Source of the DNA: Arthrobacter sp. efr-133-TYG-118
Lineage (GTDB): Bacteria; Actinomycetota; Actinomycetes; Actinomycetales; Micrococcaceae
Assembly (NCBI RefSeq): GCF_030209755.1
Contig: NZ_JARVRH010000008.1
Coordinates: forward strand, 1-64,000
Reading direction: 5' to 3'
DNA: 64,000 nt
Shown in pieces: positions 50,903 through 60,049 of the stretch. Each line of letters begins with the position of its first letter. The stretch's first letter is position 1. The notes below the pieces were generated by a model that searched no databases, was not told the origin of the DNA, and saw nothing but the letters and a program-made list of their open reading frames with translations. The translations under genes and the position numbers were made by a program.

Positions 50903-51745
50903 TCACGCAACGTCCAGGAAGTCCTCGAGGAGCACCACTTCCAGGCCGGCAGCCACCTGCGCCGAACGGAATGCCTCGAAGTCCGCCGCGAATTCGGGGC
51001 GGAAGTGCATCAGGACGATGTCGCCGGGCCGGAGGGAATTGCCGTACTGGTAGTCCATGCGCCCGGCATTGGCCTTGGCCTCCCACGTAATGATGGCCTT
51101 CAAACCGGCGGCTGCCACGGCTTGCCGCATGGCCGTCGAATAGGCACCTCCAGGAGGCCTGAACAGGGTGGGCCTGCGGCCGTACTGCTGGACGGCAAAA
51201 TCCTGCATACCCGCGATGTCGTCAAGCTGACGCTGGTAGCTCCATTGCGTGGTCATGTTGACGTTGTGGCTGACCGTATGGTTTTCAACCAGGCTCCCCT
51301 GCGCCATGAACGCCTTGAAGAATCCAGGGTTGTCGCGGACAGTGTTGCTCGTCAGGAACAGTGTGGCCGGGTAGCCGTTCTCCTTGAGGAGGCGCACGCT
51401 TTCCGGGGACTTGACCAGTCCGTCGTCGATCGTGAGGAACACCACGGGATGTTTGGTCGGGATCTTGGTGATCACGGGAGCCAGTCCGCCTTGGATAGGC
51501 GGCAGGGTGAAGTCCGGGACGAAGGGGTTCCTGAGTCGCCCGGGGCCCGCGGGGCTTGGTGTTGGAGTCATCGCGGTGCTTGCGGACGACGACGGTGTGG
51601 GGTCCGCCGTGCGGGGAGCCGTCGTCGGGCTTTCTGCGGACGGGTTTCCCGGGAGCGCGCATGCCCCCAGCCCGGCCACAAGGGAAGCCCCGAGGAAACC
51701 GAGCGCGGTGCGTCGGCTGGCGGTGGAGGGGTGGTCGTCACACAT
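50903..51745 (-). CDS. Polysaccharide deacetylase lipoprotein
   Basis: This 280-residue protein has a twin-arginine-like signal with lipobox (SRRTALGFLGASLVAGLGAC) and a Ser/Thr/Pro linker. The NodB domain follows: FLTIDDGLVKSPE (catalytic DD), ENHTVSHNVNM (metal HXXXH), YGRRPTLFRPPGGAYS and GDIVLMHF. Such enzymes remove N- or O-acetyl groups from peptidoglycan, chitin or similar glycans. The ATG at 51745 has GGAAA upstream, and a longer frame to 51787 has none. Confidence 0.87.
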   Translation of the reverse strand: MCDDHPSTASRRTALGFLGASLVAGLGACALPGNPSAESPTTAPRTADPTPSSSASTAMTPTPSPAGPGRLRNPFVPDFTLPPIQGGLAPVITKIPTKHPVVFLTIDDGLVKSPESVRLLKENGYPATLFLTSNTVRDNPGFFKAFMAQGSLVENHTVSHNVNMTTQWSYQRQLDDIAGMQDFAVQQYGRRPTLFRPPGGAYSTAMRQAVAAAGLKAIITWEAKANAGRMDYQYGNSLRPGDIVLMHFRPEFAADFEAFRSAQVAAGLEVVLLEDFLDVA

Positions 51746-51815
51746 GGGGTTTCCTGGTCTCGGAGGGGTGCTTGTCCCCTGGAACATACCAGCGGCCGGT
51801 TAACAGAAAGCGACG

Positions 51816-52241
51816 CTAGATGCCGCTCCGCCAGCCCATCTGTGCGGGACAAGCGTTCATCACAACGTCCAGGCCCGCAGCTTTGGCCCGCTCCGCTGCA
51901 TCCTCGTCAATTACTCCAAGCTGGAGCCACACGGCTTTCGCTCCCACGGCAATCGCTTCGTCCACTACCGCGCCGACGCGCGAGGAGTTCACAAAGCAGT
52001 CGACGACGTCGATGGGCTGCTTCTCGAAGGGCACGTCGGCAAGGAATTTGTACCCGGTTTCGCCGTGGACGTCTTCGCCTTTTTGGTTGATCGGGATGAT
52101 CTCCATGCCCATGGTGTCGCGAACGTAGAGAGCCACTTCGAACGCCGAGCGCCACTCATTCGTGCTAAGTCCCACGATTGCCCAGCGGCCCCTTGTTCGC
52201 ATAAGCCGGTCAATGACTGCCGGATCGTTGACGTGTGTCAT
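51816..52241 (-). CDS. CoA-binding (YccU-like) protein
   Basis: This 141-residue Rossmann-fold protein has the CoA_binding_2 sequence: WAIVGLSTNEWRSAFEVALYVRDTMGMEIIPINQKGE, DVVDCFVNSSRVGAVVDEAIAVGAKAVWLQLGV and VVMNACPAQM. The conserved cysteine near the end is typical of the family. The enzymatic role is unknown. It stands alone between the deacetylase and the sigma-factor pair. Confidence 0.9.
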   Translation of the reverse strand: MTHVNDPAVIDRLMRTRGRWAIVGLSTNEWRSAFEVALYVRDTMGMEIIPINQKGEDVHGETGYKFLADVPFEKQPIDVVDCFVNSSRVGAVVDEAIAVGAKAVWLQLGVIDEDAAERAKAAGLDVVMNACPAQMGWRSGI

Positions 52242-52253
52242 AACTCCAGCCTA

Positions 52254-53057
52254 CTAGCGGGATAGCAGTCCAAGGAGCCAACGCAGCGACGTCCCGGCAG
52301 GCTTCAGGGACACGCCGTCCTGGGCGTTCTCGGCTGCTTGCTGAACGCCGTTCTGGAGGTCCTCCGCCGTCGGGGTGGATGGGATGGCAGTTTTGGGCTG
52401 CGGAAGGACTCCTTGCGAGTCGGTCTTAGGCTCGGTGTGCACTGCCTTCGGCGCTTCGGGCAGTCCGTCGCTTGGCTGGCGTGCGGGGGCGGGAACGTTC
52501 ACCGGAGCAAGCGGTTGGCTCGCCGCATTACCGGTGCTGGCCGGAGCGGAGGCTACCGGGTCCGCCGAAGAGCCTTCCACTGGACGCGCGGCCGGCGACA
52601 GATCGACGGGAGCCGGGTGTGTCGCAACCTTCGGGGAGTCCTGGGCGGGGGCTGGAGGTACGAGCGAAGGCGGAGCAGTGGTCCAAGCGGGCGCCCAGCC
52701 AGAGATGAGGACCTGCATGAATTCCGGGGTTCCCTTGCTGAATCCGCCATTCGCGGCCGCAACGCCACCAACCCCCAGGCCCATGGCGGTCAGGACGGCG
52801 GCACCAATCACGACGGGGCGATGCTTGCGCAACCGGCGCTGCTTCCCGAGCTCGTCGCAGGGAGGGGTGTCACCCACGGCCGAGCCGGCCAGCATCGCCG
52901 CGAGTGCGGGCCCTGGGACCGGCGCCGGCATGGACGCAAACGATTCCAGTGCTCTCAACGAATCCGTGAGTTCGGGGGTGCCCGTGAGGCCAGCCTCAAG
53001 CATGAGCTCGAGGATGATCGCGTCGCGGTCAATGTCCTTGCAATCCCAACGCATCAT
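52254..53057 (-). CDS. Single-pass membrane protein, candidate anti-sigma factor
   Basis: This 267-residue protein has a cytoplasmic N-terminal part of about 80 residues (MRWDCKDIDRDAIILELMLEAGLTGTPELTDSLRALESFASMP), one membrane helix (VVIGAAVLTAMGLGVGGVAAA) and an extracytoplasmic Pro/Ala-rich part of about 150 residues. The topology fits a membrane anti-sigma factor, but the zinc motif HXXXCXXC is absent. The ATG overlaps the sigma-factor stop (ATGA), which is the main support for the role. Confidence 0.65.
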   Translation of the reverse strand: MMRWDCKDIDRDAIILELMLEAGLTGTPELTDSLRALESFASMPAPVPGPALAAMLAGSAVGDTPPCDELGKQRRLRKHRPVVIGAAVLTAMGLGVGGVAAANGGFSKGTPEFMQVLISGWAPAWTTAPPSLVPPAPAQDSPKVATHPAPVDLSPAARPVEGSSADPVASAPASTGNAASQPLAPVNVPAPARQPSDGLPEAPKAVHTEPKTDSQGVLPQPKTAIPSTPTAEDLQNGVQQAAENAQDGVSLKPAGTSLRWLLGLLSR

Positions 53058-53608
53058 GGGGCCACGTATTCCTTTACTACCGAGTGCTCGCGGAGTGCAT
53101 TCAACGCCCGGCGCTGCAGTTGCTTGACTGCGCCTTGGCTTTTCCCCATGATTTCGGCTGCTTGGTCCACAGTCAGACCGGCAACAATGCGAAGCGTCAG
53201 GACTTCCCGCTGATCTTCCCGAAGAAGATCCAGCAGCGCCATGACTTCGCCGGGCGCCACACGGTCCATCGCTTCGGCTTCCGCCGAACTCGATTGGCGC
53301 GTGTCACGCTCAGGTTCAAACTCGTGGTGCTCGGGCGCCCTGCTTTGCCGACGGTGGTCATCCACCATCCGGGCGTGGGCCACCGAGAATACAAAGGTCC
53401 GCAGACCGCTGACGCCGCCCGTGATCGTCTCAACGCGCGGCAGGACGGCAAGAAAGACGTCCTGGGTGACAGCTTCGGGATCCGAAACACCTTTTGCTGT
53501 AAGGTAGCCGAGCACCTGGCCCGCAAAGGCCTGGTAGACGGCGCTGAACAGTTCAGCCTCCCGGCCGCGAAGGGCCAGCAATGCTGCATCGGTCAAGGGG
53601 TCGGTCAC
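53054..53608 (-). CDS. ECF-type RNA polymerase sigma factor
   Basis: This protein of about 184 residues has region 2 (AFAGQVLGYLTAKGVSDPEAVTQDVFLAVLPRVETI, RTFVFSVAHARMVDDHRRQ) and region 4 (LREDQREVLTLRIVAGLTVDQAAEIMGKSQGAVKQLQRRALNALR). I chose the GTG at 53608, where the conserved part begins. A GTG at 53782 with AAGGGG upstream would add 58 unconserved residues and cannot be excluded. It is coupled to a membrane protein gene that probably holds it inactive. Confidence 0.87.
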   Translation of the reverse strand: MTDPLTDAALLALRGREAELFSAVYQAFAGQVLGYLTAKGVSDPEAVTQDVFLAVLPRVETITGGVSGLRTFVFSVAHARMVDDHRRQSRAPEHHEFEPERDTRQSSSAEAEAMDRVAPGEVMALLDLLREDQREVLTLRIVAGLTVDQAAEIMGKSQGAVKQLQRRALNALREHSVVKEYVAP

Positions 53609-53801
53609 TGAAGCGTGGCTTTCGTTGGGGAGCGAATGTCCGGATCCAAGCGAGATCCTCGGTACCGCCCAAACGCCGCAGGGCCGGGCAACCTCACCTA
53701 GCTTAACCGCTGCTCCCGCTGTGCCCAAGGACCGGCCTTCGGTTCCGGAGGCTTGCCTCTCCCGGACTTTCTGCACATCCACGAAACCCCTTCAGACATG
53801 A

Positions 53802-53850
53802 AAAGGGCCGAGCTGAAACATGATGGGGGACAAATTTCAGCTCGGCCTTT
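53802..53850 (-). terminator. Strong terminator-like hairpin upstream of the sigma gene
   Basis: Arms 53802-53818 and 53835-53850 pair over 16 bp with one bulged G. On the minus strand the stem is followed by CTTTT. The purA terminator lies upstream at 53944-53981, so this could be a backup or an attenuator in the sigma-factor leader. Confidence 0.65.
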
Positions 53851-53943
53851 CAAAGAGGTAATCGTCGGGGCACCCCAAAGGGTTACGCAGATTCCAAAAG
53901 TTTTTTTGAAGGCGTTTTTTGGGTCTTTTGGCGCCGGAACGCG

Positions 53944-53981
53944 CGACGGCGGGCCGCCCCCGAAAGGGCGACCCGCCGTCG
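53944..53981. terminator. Terminator of purA
   Basis: CGACGGCGGG (53944-53953) pairs exactly with CCCGCCGTCG (53972-53981) and has an inner GCCC/GGGC stem. It starts 21 nt after the purA stop. Confidence 0.8.
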
Positions 53982-54001
53982 TCGTGATTCAGCTTTGGTG
54001 A

Positions 54002-55291
54002 CTAGTCCTCGATGAGGTCGTGCACCACGATCGTCTGGTCCCGGTCCGGGCCGACGCCGATCGCGGAGAACCGCGTGCCGGAGAGCTTCTCGAGGGCCAG
54101 CACGTATCGGCGGGCGTTCTCGGGGAGGTCTTCCAGCGTCTTGGCGCCGGTGATGTCCTCGGTCCAACCGTCGAAGTACTCGAAGATCGGCACTGCGTGG
54201 TGGAACTCGGTCTGGGTCATGGGCATTTCGTCGTGGCGAACGCCGTCGACGTCGTAGGCCACGCAGACCGGGATCTGCTCGATGCCGGTCAGAACGTCCA
54301 GCTTGGTGACGAAGTAGTCCGTGAAGCCGTTGACGCGGGATGCGTGGCGGGCCAGGACGGCGTCGTACCAACCGCAGCGGCGCGGGCGGCCGGTGTTCAC
54401 GCCGAACTCGCCGCCGGTCTTCTGCAGGTACATGCCCATCGCGTCGAAGAGCTCCGTGGGGAACGGACCGGCGCCGACACGGGTGGTGTAGGCCTTGATG
54501 ATGCCGATGGACCGCGAGATCCGGGTGGGTCCGATGCCCGAGCCAACGGACGCGCCGCCGGCGGTCGGGTTGGAAGATGTCACGAACGGGTAGGTGCCGT
54601 GGTCGACGTCCAGGAACGTGGCCTGGCCGCCTTCCATGAGGACCACCTTGCCCTCGTCCAGTGCGTTGTTGAGGACCAGGGTGCTGTCAATGACCAGTGG
54701 CCGCAGGCGTTCGGCGTAGGACAGGAAATACTCCACGATCTCGTCCACCACCACGTTGCGGCGGTTGTAGACCTTGACCAGGAGCTCGTTTTTTTGGCGC
54801 AGCGAGCCTTCCACCTTCTGGCGGAGGATCGATTCGTCGAAGACATCCTGGACGCGGATACCCAGGCGGGCCACCTTGTCCATGTAGGCCGGGCCGATGC
54901 CCCGGCCTGTGGTGCCGATGGCGCGGCTGCCGAGGAAGCGCTCCGTGACCTTGTCCAACACCTGGTGGTACGGCGCTACGAGGTGGGCATTGGCTGAGAC
55001 ACGCAAACGGGATGTGTCCGCGCCACGGGCTTCCAGGCCGTCGATCTCCTGGAACAGCGCCTCAAGGTTCACCACGCAGCCGTTGCCGATGATCGGAATG
55101 GCGTTGGGGCTCAGAATGCCGGCAGGAAGGAGTTTGAGCTCATACTTCTCACCGCCCACCACAACGGTGTGCCCGGCGTTGTTGCCGCCGTTGGGCTTGA
55201 CCACGTAGTCAACGCGGCCACCGAGCAGGTCGGTTGCTTTGCCTTTGCCTTCGTCGCCCCATTGGGCTCCGACGATCACGATAGCTGGCAT
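54002..55291 (-). CDS. purA: Adenylosuccinate synthetase
   Basis: This 429-residue GTP-dependent enzyme joins IMP and aspartate on the way to AMP. The P-loop-like start [32 protein letters not shown], the IMP-site [46 protein letters not shown] and the GTP-specific TKLDVLTG are all present. The ATG at 55291 follows GGAGGATCCC. It stands alone, far from purSQL, as is usual. Confidence 0.96.
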   Translation of the reverse strand: MPAIVIVGAQWGDEGKGKATDLLGGRVDYVVKPNGGNNAGHTVVVGGEKYELKLLPAGILSPNAIPIIGNGCVVNLEALFQEIDGLEARGADTSRLRVSANAHLVAPYHQVLDKVTERFLGSRAIGTTGRGIGPAYMDKVARLGIRVQDVFDESILRQKVEGSLRQKNELLVKVYNRRNVVVDEIVEYFLSYAERLRPLVIDSTLVLNNALDEGKVVLMEGGQATFLDVDHGTYPFVTSSNPTAGGASVGSGIGPTRISRSIGIIKAYTTRVGAGPFPTELFDAMGMYLQKTGGEFGVNTGRPRRCGWYDAVLARHASRVNGFTDYFVTKLDVLTGIEQIPVCVAYDVDGVRHDEMPMTQTEFHHAVPIFEYFDGWTEDITGAKTLEDLPENARRYVLALEKLSGTRFSAIGVGPDRDQTIVVHDLIED

Positions 55292-55735
55292 GGGATCCTC
55301 CCCCATTCTTTCGGGCCGGTCATGGCGGGATCACCAAGGCTCAGCGCCGTACATGAGAACGCCCCGAATCTTTCGGCCCTGCCCGCAGACTTTCGCAAAA
55401 GTTCACCGGCGGGATCAGCAAGAGTTCCGGGGCTCTTACCAGCCAAGTTTAGCCGATGCGGCTCTTGGACCTGTTGTCACACGGCCGGAGGGCGAAATGA
55501 AAGCAGGGAGGGAGCACACGAAGTTCCCTGTTAGCAGAATGTGAACTCTTCCCAAACAGTCCGCATTGTGCCGCCAAATCGACCGTCGGGCCCCAAACGA
55601 CCGGCTACATTCTTTGTGAATCCTCTCCCCCAACACACCCGACTGACTCGCATTTGTTGTCGTTATGAGCCGTCTAAACGACAACAAATGCGAGCTAGTT
55701 GGGCGGGCACTGCCCGTGAATCCGAAAGTGAATCC
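55292..55735. other. Divergent intergenic stretch upstream of purA and the phosphoesterase
   Basis: This 444-nt stretch holds no gene that I can support. It contains the family B inverted repeat at 55638-55703. No clear promoter was seen, although both flanking genes must start here. Confidence 0.5.
55638..55703. repeat. Family B intergenic inverted repeat, copy 1 (66 nt)
   Basis: The 27-nt arms (55638-55664, 55677-55703) share the core CTCGCATTTGTTGTCGTT and end in an ACT-(G/A)GTTGGG-type outer part. They pair with three mismatches around a 12-nt loop. The second copy at 58327-58392 has exactly the same length. Here it lies upstream of the phosphoesterase gene, not at a gene end. Confidence 0.88.
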
Positions 55736-57427
55736 ATGAATCTTCGCAACAAACGTCTCCTGTCAACGGCAGGAGCGAGCGCACTCGCGGCGTCCACGAT
55801 CGCTGCCGGCATGATCGGGTTCGGCATGACGCCGGCCTCGGCCAAGGGCCAGGACGACGGGACAAGCACGCCCATCAAGCACGTCGTCGTAATTTTCGGC
55901 GAGAACGTCTCCTTCGACCACTACTTCGCGACATATCCGCAGGCAGCCAACCCGGCCGGCGAAACCCAGCAAGGCAGCGGCGCAGCGGCTCCCGCGTTCA
56001 CGGCGGCCAAGAACACGCCGAAGAACATCGCCACCCTCGCCAACGACAAGCTGCTGGCGCCCAACAATCCCAACTCGGTCCAGCCCCAGCGGCTGACGCC
56101 CGGCCAGGCAATCACGTGCGACCAGGACCACGAATACACCGCGGAGCAGAAGGCCTACAACGGTGGCCTGATGAACAAGTTCGTCGAAAACACCAGCATG
56201 GATACCTGTTCAGGTGGCCAGTTCGGCCGTCCCGGACTCACCATGGACTACTACGACGGCAACACCGTGACCGGGATCTGGAACTACGCCCAGAACTTCG
56301 CCATGAGCGACTCGCACTTCAGCACGGTGTTCGGCCCGTCCAGCCCCGGCGCGCTCAACCTCGTGTCCGGCCAGACCCACGGCGTCACCGAATTCACTGC
56401 CGCCGGACAGCCGGTCAAACCCGCAAGCAGCGACTACACAGTCAAGTTCCCTGACGCCAACGGCGTCGGAACCATGACGGAGGACCCGGATCCGGTCTAC
56501 GACGACTGCTCTAACAAGAGCCACGCGAGCAAGAACAACCTAGCGGGCATGCAGGGTAAGAACATCGGCGACCTGCTCAACGACAAGGGCGTCAGTTGGG
56601 GCTGGTTCCAGGGCGGCTTTGCCCCGACCACACCGGCCACGGACACCACCCCGGCAGCGTGCATGACCACCCACACCAACATCGCGGGTGCCACGGTGAC
56701 TGACTACAACCCGCACCACCAGCCGTTCCAGTACTACAAGTCAACGTCCAACCCGCACCACCTGGCTCCGGCCAGCGTGGACGAGATCGGACACAACGGC
56801 CAGGCTAACCACCAGTACGACACCACGGACTTCGCCAAGGTGGTCAACTCGGACAACATGCCTGCCGTCTCCTTCCTGAAGGCGGGAAACTACCAGGACG
56901 GCCACGCCGGCTACTCCGATCCCCTGGACGAGCAGAAGTTCATCACGCAGCAAGTGAACGCCATCCAGAACTCGAAGAACTGGGAAAACACTGCCATCGT
57001 CCTCGCCTACGATGACTCGGACGGCTGGTATGACCACGTCGCTGCCGGTGTGAAGAACTCCTCGAACACCACTGACGACGCCGCATGGTGCCTCAACGCC
57101 TACAACAAGGGTGTGCCGATGGCCGGAGGCTATGCCGACCGTTGCGGCCCCGGCCCCCGCCAGCCGCTCGTCGTGATCTCCCCCTTCGCCAAGAAGAACT
57201 TCGTGGACCACACCCAGACGGACCAGTCATCCATCCTCCGCTTCATCGAGGACAACTGGCACACCGGCCAGATCGGTGACTCCTCGGCAGACGCCAAGGC
57301 CGGATCCATCAACGCGATGTTCAACTTCGAAAACGGGCGGGACGTGAAGCTCATCCTCAATGAATCGAACGGCACCGTGGTTTCCCGGACCAAGGAAAGC
57401 GACGACCAGAACGAGAACCAGCAGTAG
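55736..57427 (+). CDS. Secreted phosphoesterase (phospholipase C / acid phosphatase family)
   Basis: This 563-residue protein has a signal peptide (RLLSTAGASALAASTIAAGMIGFGMTPASA) and the phosphoesterase (AcpA/PlcA-type) domain. The N-terminal metal and nucleophile motif is IKHVVVIFGENVSFDHYFATYP. MSDSHFSTVFGPSSPGALNLVSG and AIVLAYDDSDGWYDHVAAG continue the metal site, and RCGPGPRQPLVVISPFAKKNFVDH is the C-terminal block. It probably releases phosphate from phospholipids or monoesters outside the cell. The ATG at 55736 has GAAAG upstream. Confidence 0.9.
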   Translation: MNLRNKRLLSTAGASALAASTIAAGMIGFGMTPASAKGQDDGTSTPIKHVVVIFGENVSFDHYFATYPQAANPAGETQQGSGAAAPAFTAAKNTPKNIATLANDKLLAPNNPNSVQPQRLTPGQAITCDQDHEYTAEQKAYNGGLMNKFVENTSMDTCSGGQFGRPGLTMDYYDGNTVTGIWNYAQNFAMSDSHFSTVFGPSSPGALNLVSGQTHGVTEFTAAGQPVKPASSDYTVKFPDANGVGTMTEDPDPVYDDCSNKSHASKNNLAGMQGKNIGDLLNDKGVSWGWFQGGFAPTTPATDTTPAACMTTHTNIAGATVTDYNPHHQPFQYYKSTSNPHHLAPASVDEIGHNGQANHQYDTTDFAKVVNSDNMPAVSFLKAGNYQDGHAGYSDPLDEQKFITQQVNAIQNSKNWENTAIVLAYDDSDGWYDHVAAGVKNSSNTTDDAAWCLNAYNKGVPMAGGYADRCGPGPRQPLVVISPFAKKNFVDHTQTDQSSILRFIEDNWHTGQIGDSSADAKAGSINAMFNFENGRDVKLILNESNGTVVSRTKESDDQNENQQ

Positions 57428-57439
57428 TAGGCGCTTGTC

Positions 57440-57480
57440 GAAACGGCACCGTCCCGAATCCATCGGGACGGTGCCGTTTC
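57440..57480 (+). terminator. Terminator of the phosphoesterase gene
   Basis: GAAACGGCACCGTCCCGA (57440-57457) pairs exactly with its complement at 57463-57480 around ATCCA, and the end is T-rich. It lies 12 nt after the stop. Confidence 0.88.
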
Positions 57481-57682
57481 CGTTAACGGACGGCCGCTTC
57501 AGGCACGAATCCGGCTCCCGCCGTCGAGAGACCCAACACAAGAGTCCCGATTCACCCCACAGCTCACCGCCGTTCCGGTAGAGTTAACCAGCCCCCAACA
57601 CTGCACCCAATCCGACCGGTCGCGGCAAACCGCTCCCGGCCGGATAAGTGCGCCTCGCTACACGTAGGAGACCCAAGCCCAT

Positions 57683-58315
57683 ATGCAAGACCTGGCGACT
57701 GAAACACTCGAAGTGCAGCTCTGGAACCGACGTTTCGAACCCCACATCGCCGAGGTCACGGGGCTTTGCGATTCCCTCAAAGAACAGAAGCCTGGTAGCG
57801 AAGTCCTCTACGTAGACCCCGCCCACAGCGTTGACGAGTGCCGCATCATCAGCCTTTTCTCCAACACCCGCACCACTGAGGGCTCGGGCTTCATCGTCCC
57901 GGGCGACGCGGATGCCACCGCCCGCATGGTAGGCATGCAGTGGCAGTTGGGCCTGCGTCCGGAACTCATGATGCCGTGGAACGTTTACCCGTGGATCGAG
58001 CCCGACGGCGAGCCGGGCAAGCTGACTCCCGCCAACATCACCGAAGGCCTCAAGCCGCTCCTGCGCCTTCTGGCGATCGTGCCGCGCACCTCCGTTCTGG
58101 TAGCCCACGGCAATGAAGCCCATCGTTTGGCGGACCAGCTCATGAAATCCGCGCCACAGAGCATCCACCGCCGCGGCTTCAAGACGTTCAAGGTCCGCTC
58201 GCTAGGTGGACGCTCGTTCGCCGGCTCCCCCACCCGCCAGCAGGAGTACCTGGACCTCATCCATGGCGCCTACGCGGAGGCCATGGCCCGGACCGGCCTA
58301 ACCCCCGTCTCCTAG
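57683..58315 (+). CDS. Uracil-DNA-glycosylase-superfamily-like protein
   Basis: This 210-residue protein has two features of the UDG fold. One is a central LMMPWNVYPWI segment, corresponding to the uracil-binding loop. The other is a later VLVAHGNEAHRLADQLM strand-helix. C-terminal SLGGRSFAGSPTRQQEYLDLIHGAYAEAM replaces the usual HPS loop. Whether it removes uracil is not clear. The ATG is 13 nt after TAGGAG, a long spacing. It stands alone and is followed by a family B repeat. Confidence 0.65.
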   Translation: MQDLATETLEVQLWNRRFEPHIAEVTGLCDSLKEQKPGSEVLYVDPAHSVDECRIISLFSNTRTTEGSGFIVPGDADATARMVGMQWQLGLRPELMMPWNVYPWIEPDGEPGKLTPANITEGLKPLLRLLAIVPRTSVLVAHGNEAHRLADQLMKSAPQSIHRRGFKTFKVRSLGGRSFAGSPTRQQEYLDLIHGAYAEAMARTGLTPVS

Positions 58316-58326
58316 GACTCACCAAG

Positions 58327-58392
58327 CCCAACTAACTCGCATTTGTTGTCGTTCTGACGCCTCATAACGGCATTAACTGCGAGTCAGTTGGG
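58327..58392. repeat. Family B intergenic inverted repeat, copy 2 (66 nt)
   Basis: The left arm (58327-58353) matches the first copy's core CTCGCATTTGTTGTCGTT exactly. The right arm (58366-58392) keeps the outer GCGAGTCAGTTGGG but has diverged inside (AACGGCATTAACT). Length and loop size equal those of the copy at 55638-55703. It begins 12 nt after the UDG-like stop. Confidence 0.85.
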
Positions 58393-58403
58393 TGAGCAAC
58401 GTT

Positions 58404-58441
58404 CGACGGCGACCGCCCACCTGAGTGGGCGGCCGCCGTCG
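58404..58441 (-). terminator. Terminator of the aldolase-DUF3151 unit
   Basis: CGACGGC-GA-CCGCCCAC (58404-58420) pairs with GTGGGCGG-CC-GCCGTCG (58425-58441) around CTGA. It lies 18 nt after the DUF3151 stop on the minus strand. Confidence 0.85.
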
Positions 58442-58458
58442 TCGTCTTCTCAGCAGTC

Positions 58459-58878
58459 CTAGCCTTCGATCGCTGCCTTCGCGGCGGGATCGGAGTCGTT
58501 CAGGAACTTCTCGATCCGCTCCGGCTCCTCAGCTTCGCCGATGGCTGCGGACGCCCGGCCGAGAGAGTACAGAGCGCGCAGGAATCCCCTGTTCGGCTCG
58601 TGCTCCCACGGAATGGGCCCGACGCCGCGCCAACCGTTGCGGCGCAGCGAATCCAGTCCCCGGTGGTAACCCACGCGGGAATACGCGTAGGAGTCGATGG
58701 TCCGGCCGTCAGCCCAGGCTTCCTCGGCCAGGATCGCCCACAGCAACGAAGACGTGGGGTACTTGGCCACGAGGTCCAGGGCTTCCTGCCCCAAGGCAAG
58801 GTGCTGGTACACCTCGGTCTCGGCGGGCAGGAGCGTCGGCTCCGGGCCCATCAGGTTCTTGCGGAATTCGTCGGACAT
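58459..58878 (-). CDS. DUF3151 protein
   Basis: This 139-residue helical protein has the DUF3151 sequence: NLMGPEPTLLPAETEVYQHLALGQEALDLVAKYPTSSLLWAILAEEAW, DSYAYSRVGYHRGLDSLRRNGWRGVGPIPWEHEPNRGFLRALYSLGRAS. The family is restricted to actinobacteria and is regularly placed directly after the aldolase gene, as here. The role is unknown. Its ATG shares one base with the aldolase stop (TAATG), so translation is coupled. Confidence 0.92.
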   Translation of the reverse strand: MSDEFRKNLMGPEPTLLPAETEVYQHLALGQEALDLVAKYPTSSLLWAILAEEAWADGRTIDSYAYSRVGYHRGLDSLRRNGWRGVGPIPWEHEPNRGFLRALYSLGRASAAIGEAEEPERIEKFLNDSDPAAKAAIEG

Positions 58879-59897
58879 TAGAAGGTCTTGCCTACCGAAC
58901 CGAGCTGCTTTGCGGCTTCCACGATGCGGGCAGCCATGCCGGCTTCGGCGGAGGCTCCCCAGACGCGCGGGTCGTACGTCTTCTTGTTGCCCATCTCGCC
59001 GTCGACCTTCAGGACGCCGTCGTAGTTCGAGAACATGTGCCCGGCAACCGGGCGCGTGAACGCGTACTGGGTGTCCGTGTCGATGTTCATCTTGATGACA
59101 CCGTAGGAAACAGCATCCGCGATTTCCTGCTCGGTGGAGCCCGAGCCGCCGTGGAAGACGAGGTCGAACGGGTTGGTCTTGCCGATCTTGGCACCGACCT
59201 CGGCCTGGATCTGCTTGAGCAGTTCGGGGCGGAGCTTGACGTTGCCCGGCTTGTACACGCCGTGGACGTTGCCGAAGGTCAGTGCCGTCAGGTAGCGGCC
59301 GTTCTCGCCGGCGCCGAGTGCCTCGATGGTCGCGAGGGCGTCTTCGGTGGTGGTGTAGAGCTTCTCGTTGATCTCGTTCTCGACGCCGTCTTCCTCGCCG
59401 CCGACCGTGCCGATTTCAACCTCGAGGATGATCTTGGCTGCGGCTGCGCGTTCCAGCAGTTCCCGGCCGATCCGCAGGTTCTCGGACAGCGTCTCGTGCG
59501 AGCCGTCCCACATGTGCGAGTTGAAGATCGGATCCTTGCCGGCCTTGACGGCTTCCTCGGAAGCGGCCAGCAGCGGAAGAACGAAATCAGCCAGCTTGTC
59601 CTGCGGGCAGTGGTCCGTGTGCAGGGCGATGTTCACGTTGTAGTTCTTCGCGACCTCGCGGGCGAACGCCGCGAAGCCCAGGGAGCCGGCAACCATGTCC
59701 TTGACGGATGCGCCGGACCAGTAAGCCGCACCACCGGTGGAGACCTGGATGATGCCGTCCGACTCGGCCTCGGCAAAGCCGCGGATGGCGGCGTTCAGGG
59801 TCTGCGACGAGGTGACGTTCACTGCCGGGAACGCGTATCCACCGGCCTTCGCGCGGTCGATCATCTCGGAGTAAATCTCTGGGGTTGCGATGGGCAT
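58878..59897 (-). CDS. fbaA: Class II fructose-bisphosphate aldolase
   Basis: This 339-residue zinc enzyme interconverts fructose 1,6-bisphosphate and two triose phosphates. The metal and catalytic motifs are IALHTDHCPQDK, IFNSHMWDGSHETLSENL, EVEIGTVGGEEDGVENEI and DLVFHGGSGSTEQEI, with the phosphate site GVIKMNIDTDTQYAF. The ATG at 59897 has TAGGAG upstream, and the sequence further up is non-coding. It forms a two-gene unit with DUF3151. Confidence 0.96.
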   Translation of the reverse strand: MPIATPEIYSEMIDRAKAGGYAFPAVNVTSSQTLNAAIRGFAEAESDGIIQVSTGGAAYWSGASVKDMVAGSLGFAAFAREVAKNYNVNIALHTDHCPQDKLADFVLPLLAASEEAVKAGKDPIFNSHMWDGSHETLSENLRIGRELLERAAAAKIILEVEIGTVGGEEDGVENEINEKLYTTTEDALATIEALGAGENGRYLTALTFGNVHGVYKPGNVKLRPELLKQIQAEVGAKIGKTNPFDLVFHGGSGSTEQEIADAVSYGVIKMNIDTDTQYAFTRPVAGHMFSNYDGVLKVDGEMGNKKTYDPRVWGASAEAGMAARIVEAAKQLGSVGKTF

Positions 59898-60049
59898 GCT
59901 GACTCCTATGCTGATTTTCGTCTGTGGGTTTTGTTGACCCTGGAGTAGACCTATACGGCTAGGCACCATCCTAGCGACTTCGAATCCGGCACCGTGTTTC
60001 CGGTCACGGAGACGGGTAACACTTGCGGACCTTTTGCCGCCGGGTGCTC

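Noticed and set aside
53688..53705. Possible DtxR/IdeR iron box upstream of the sigma factor
   Set aside because: Only one half (TTAAGCTAGG on the minus strand) resembles the consensus and the other half does not match, so I do not call it.
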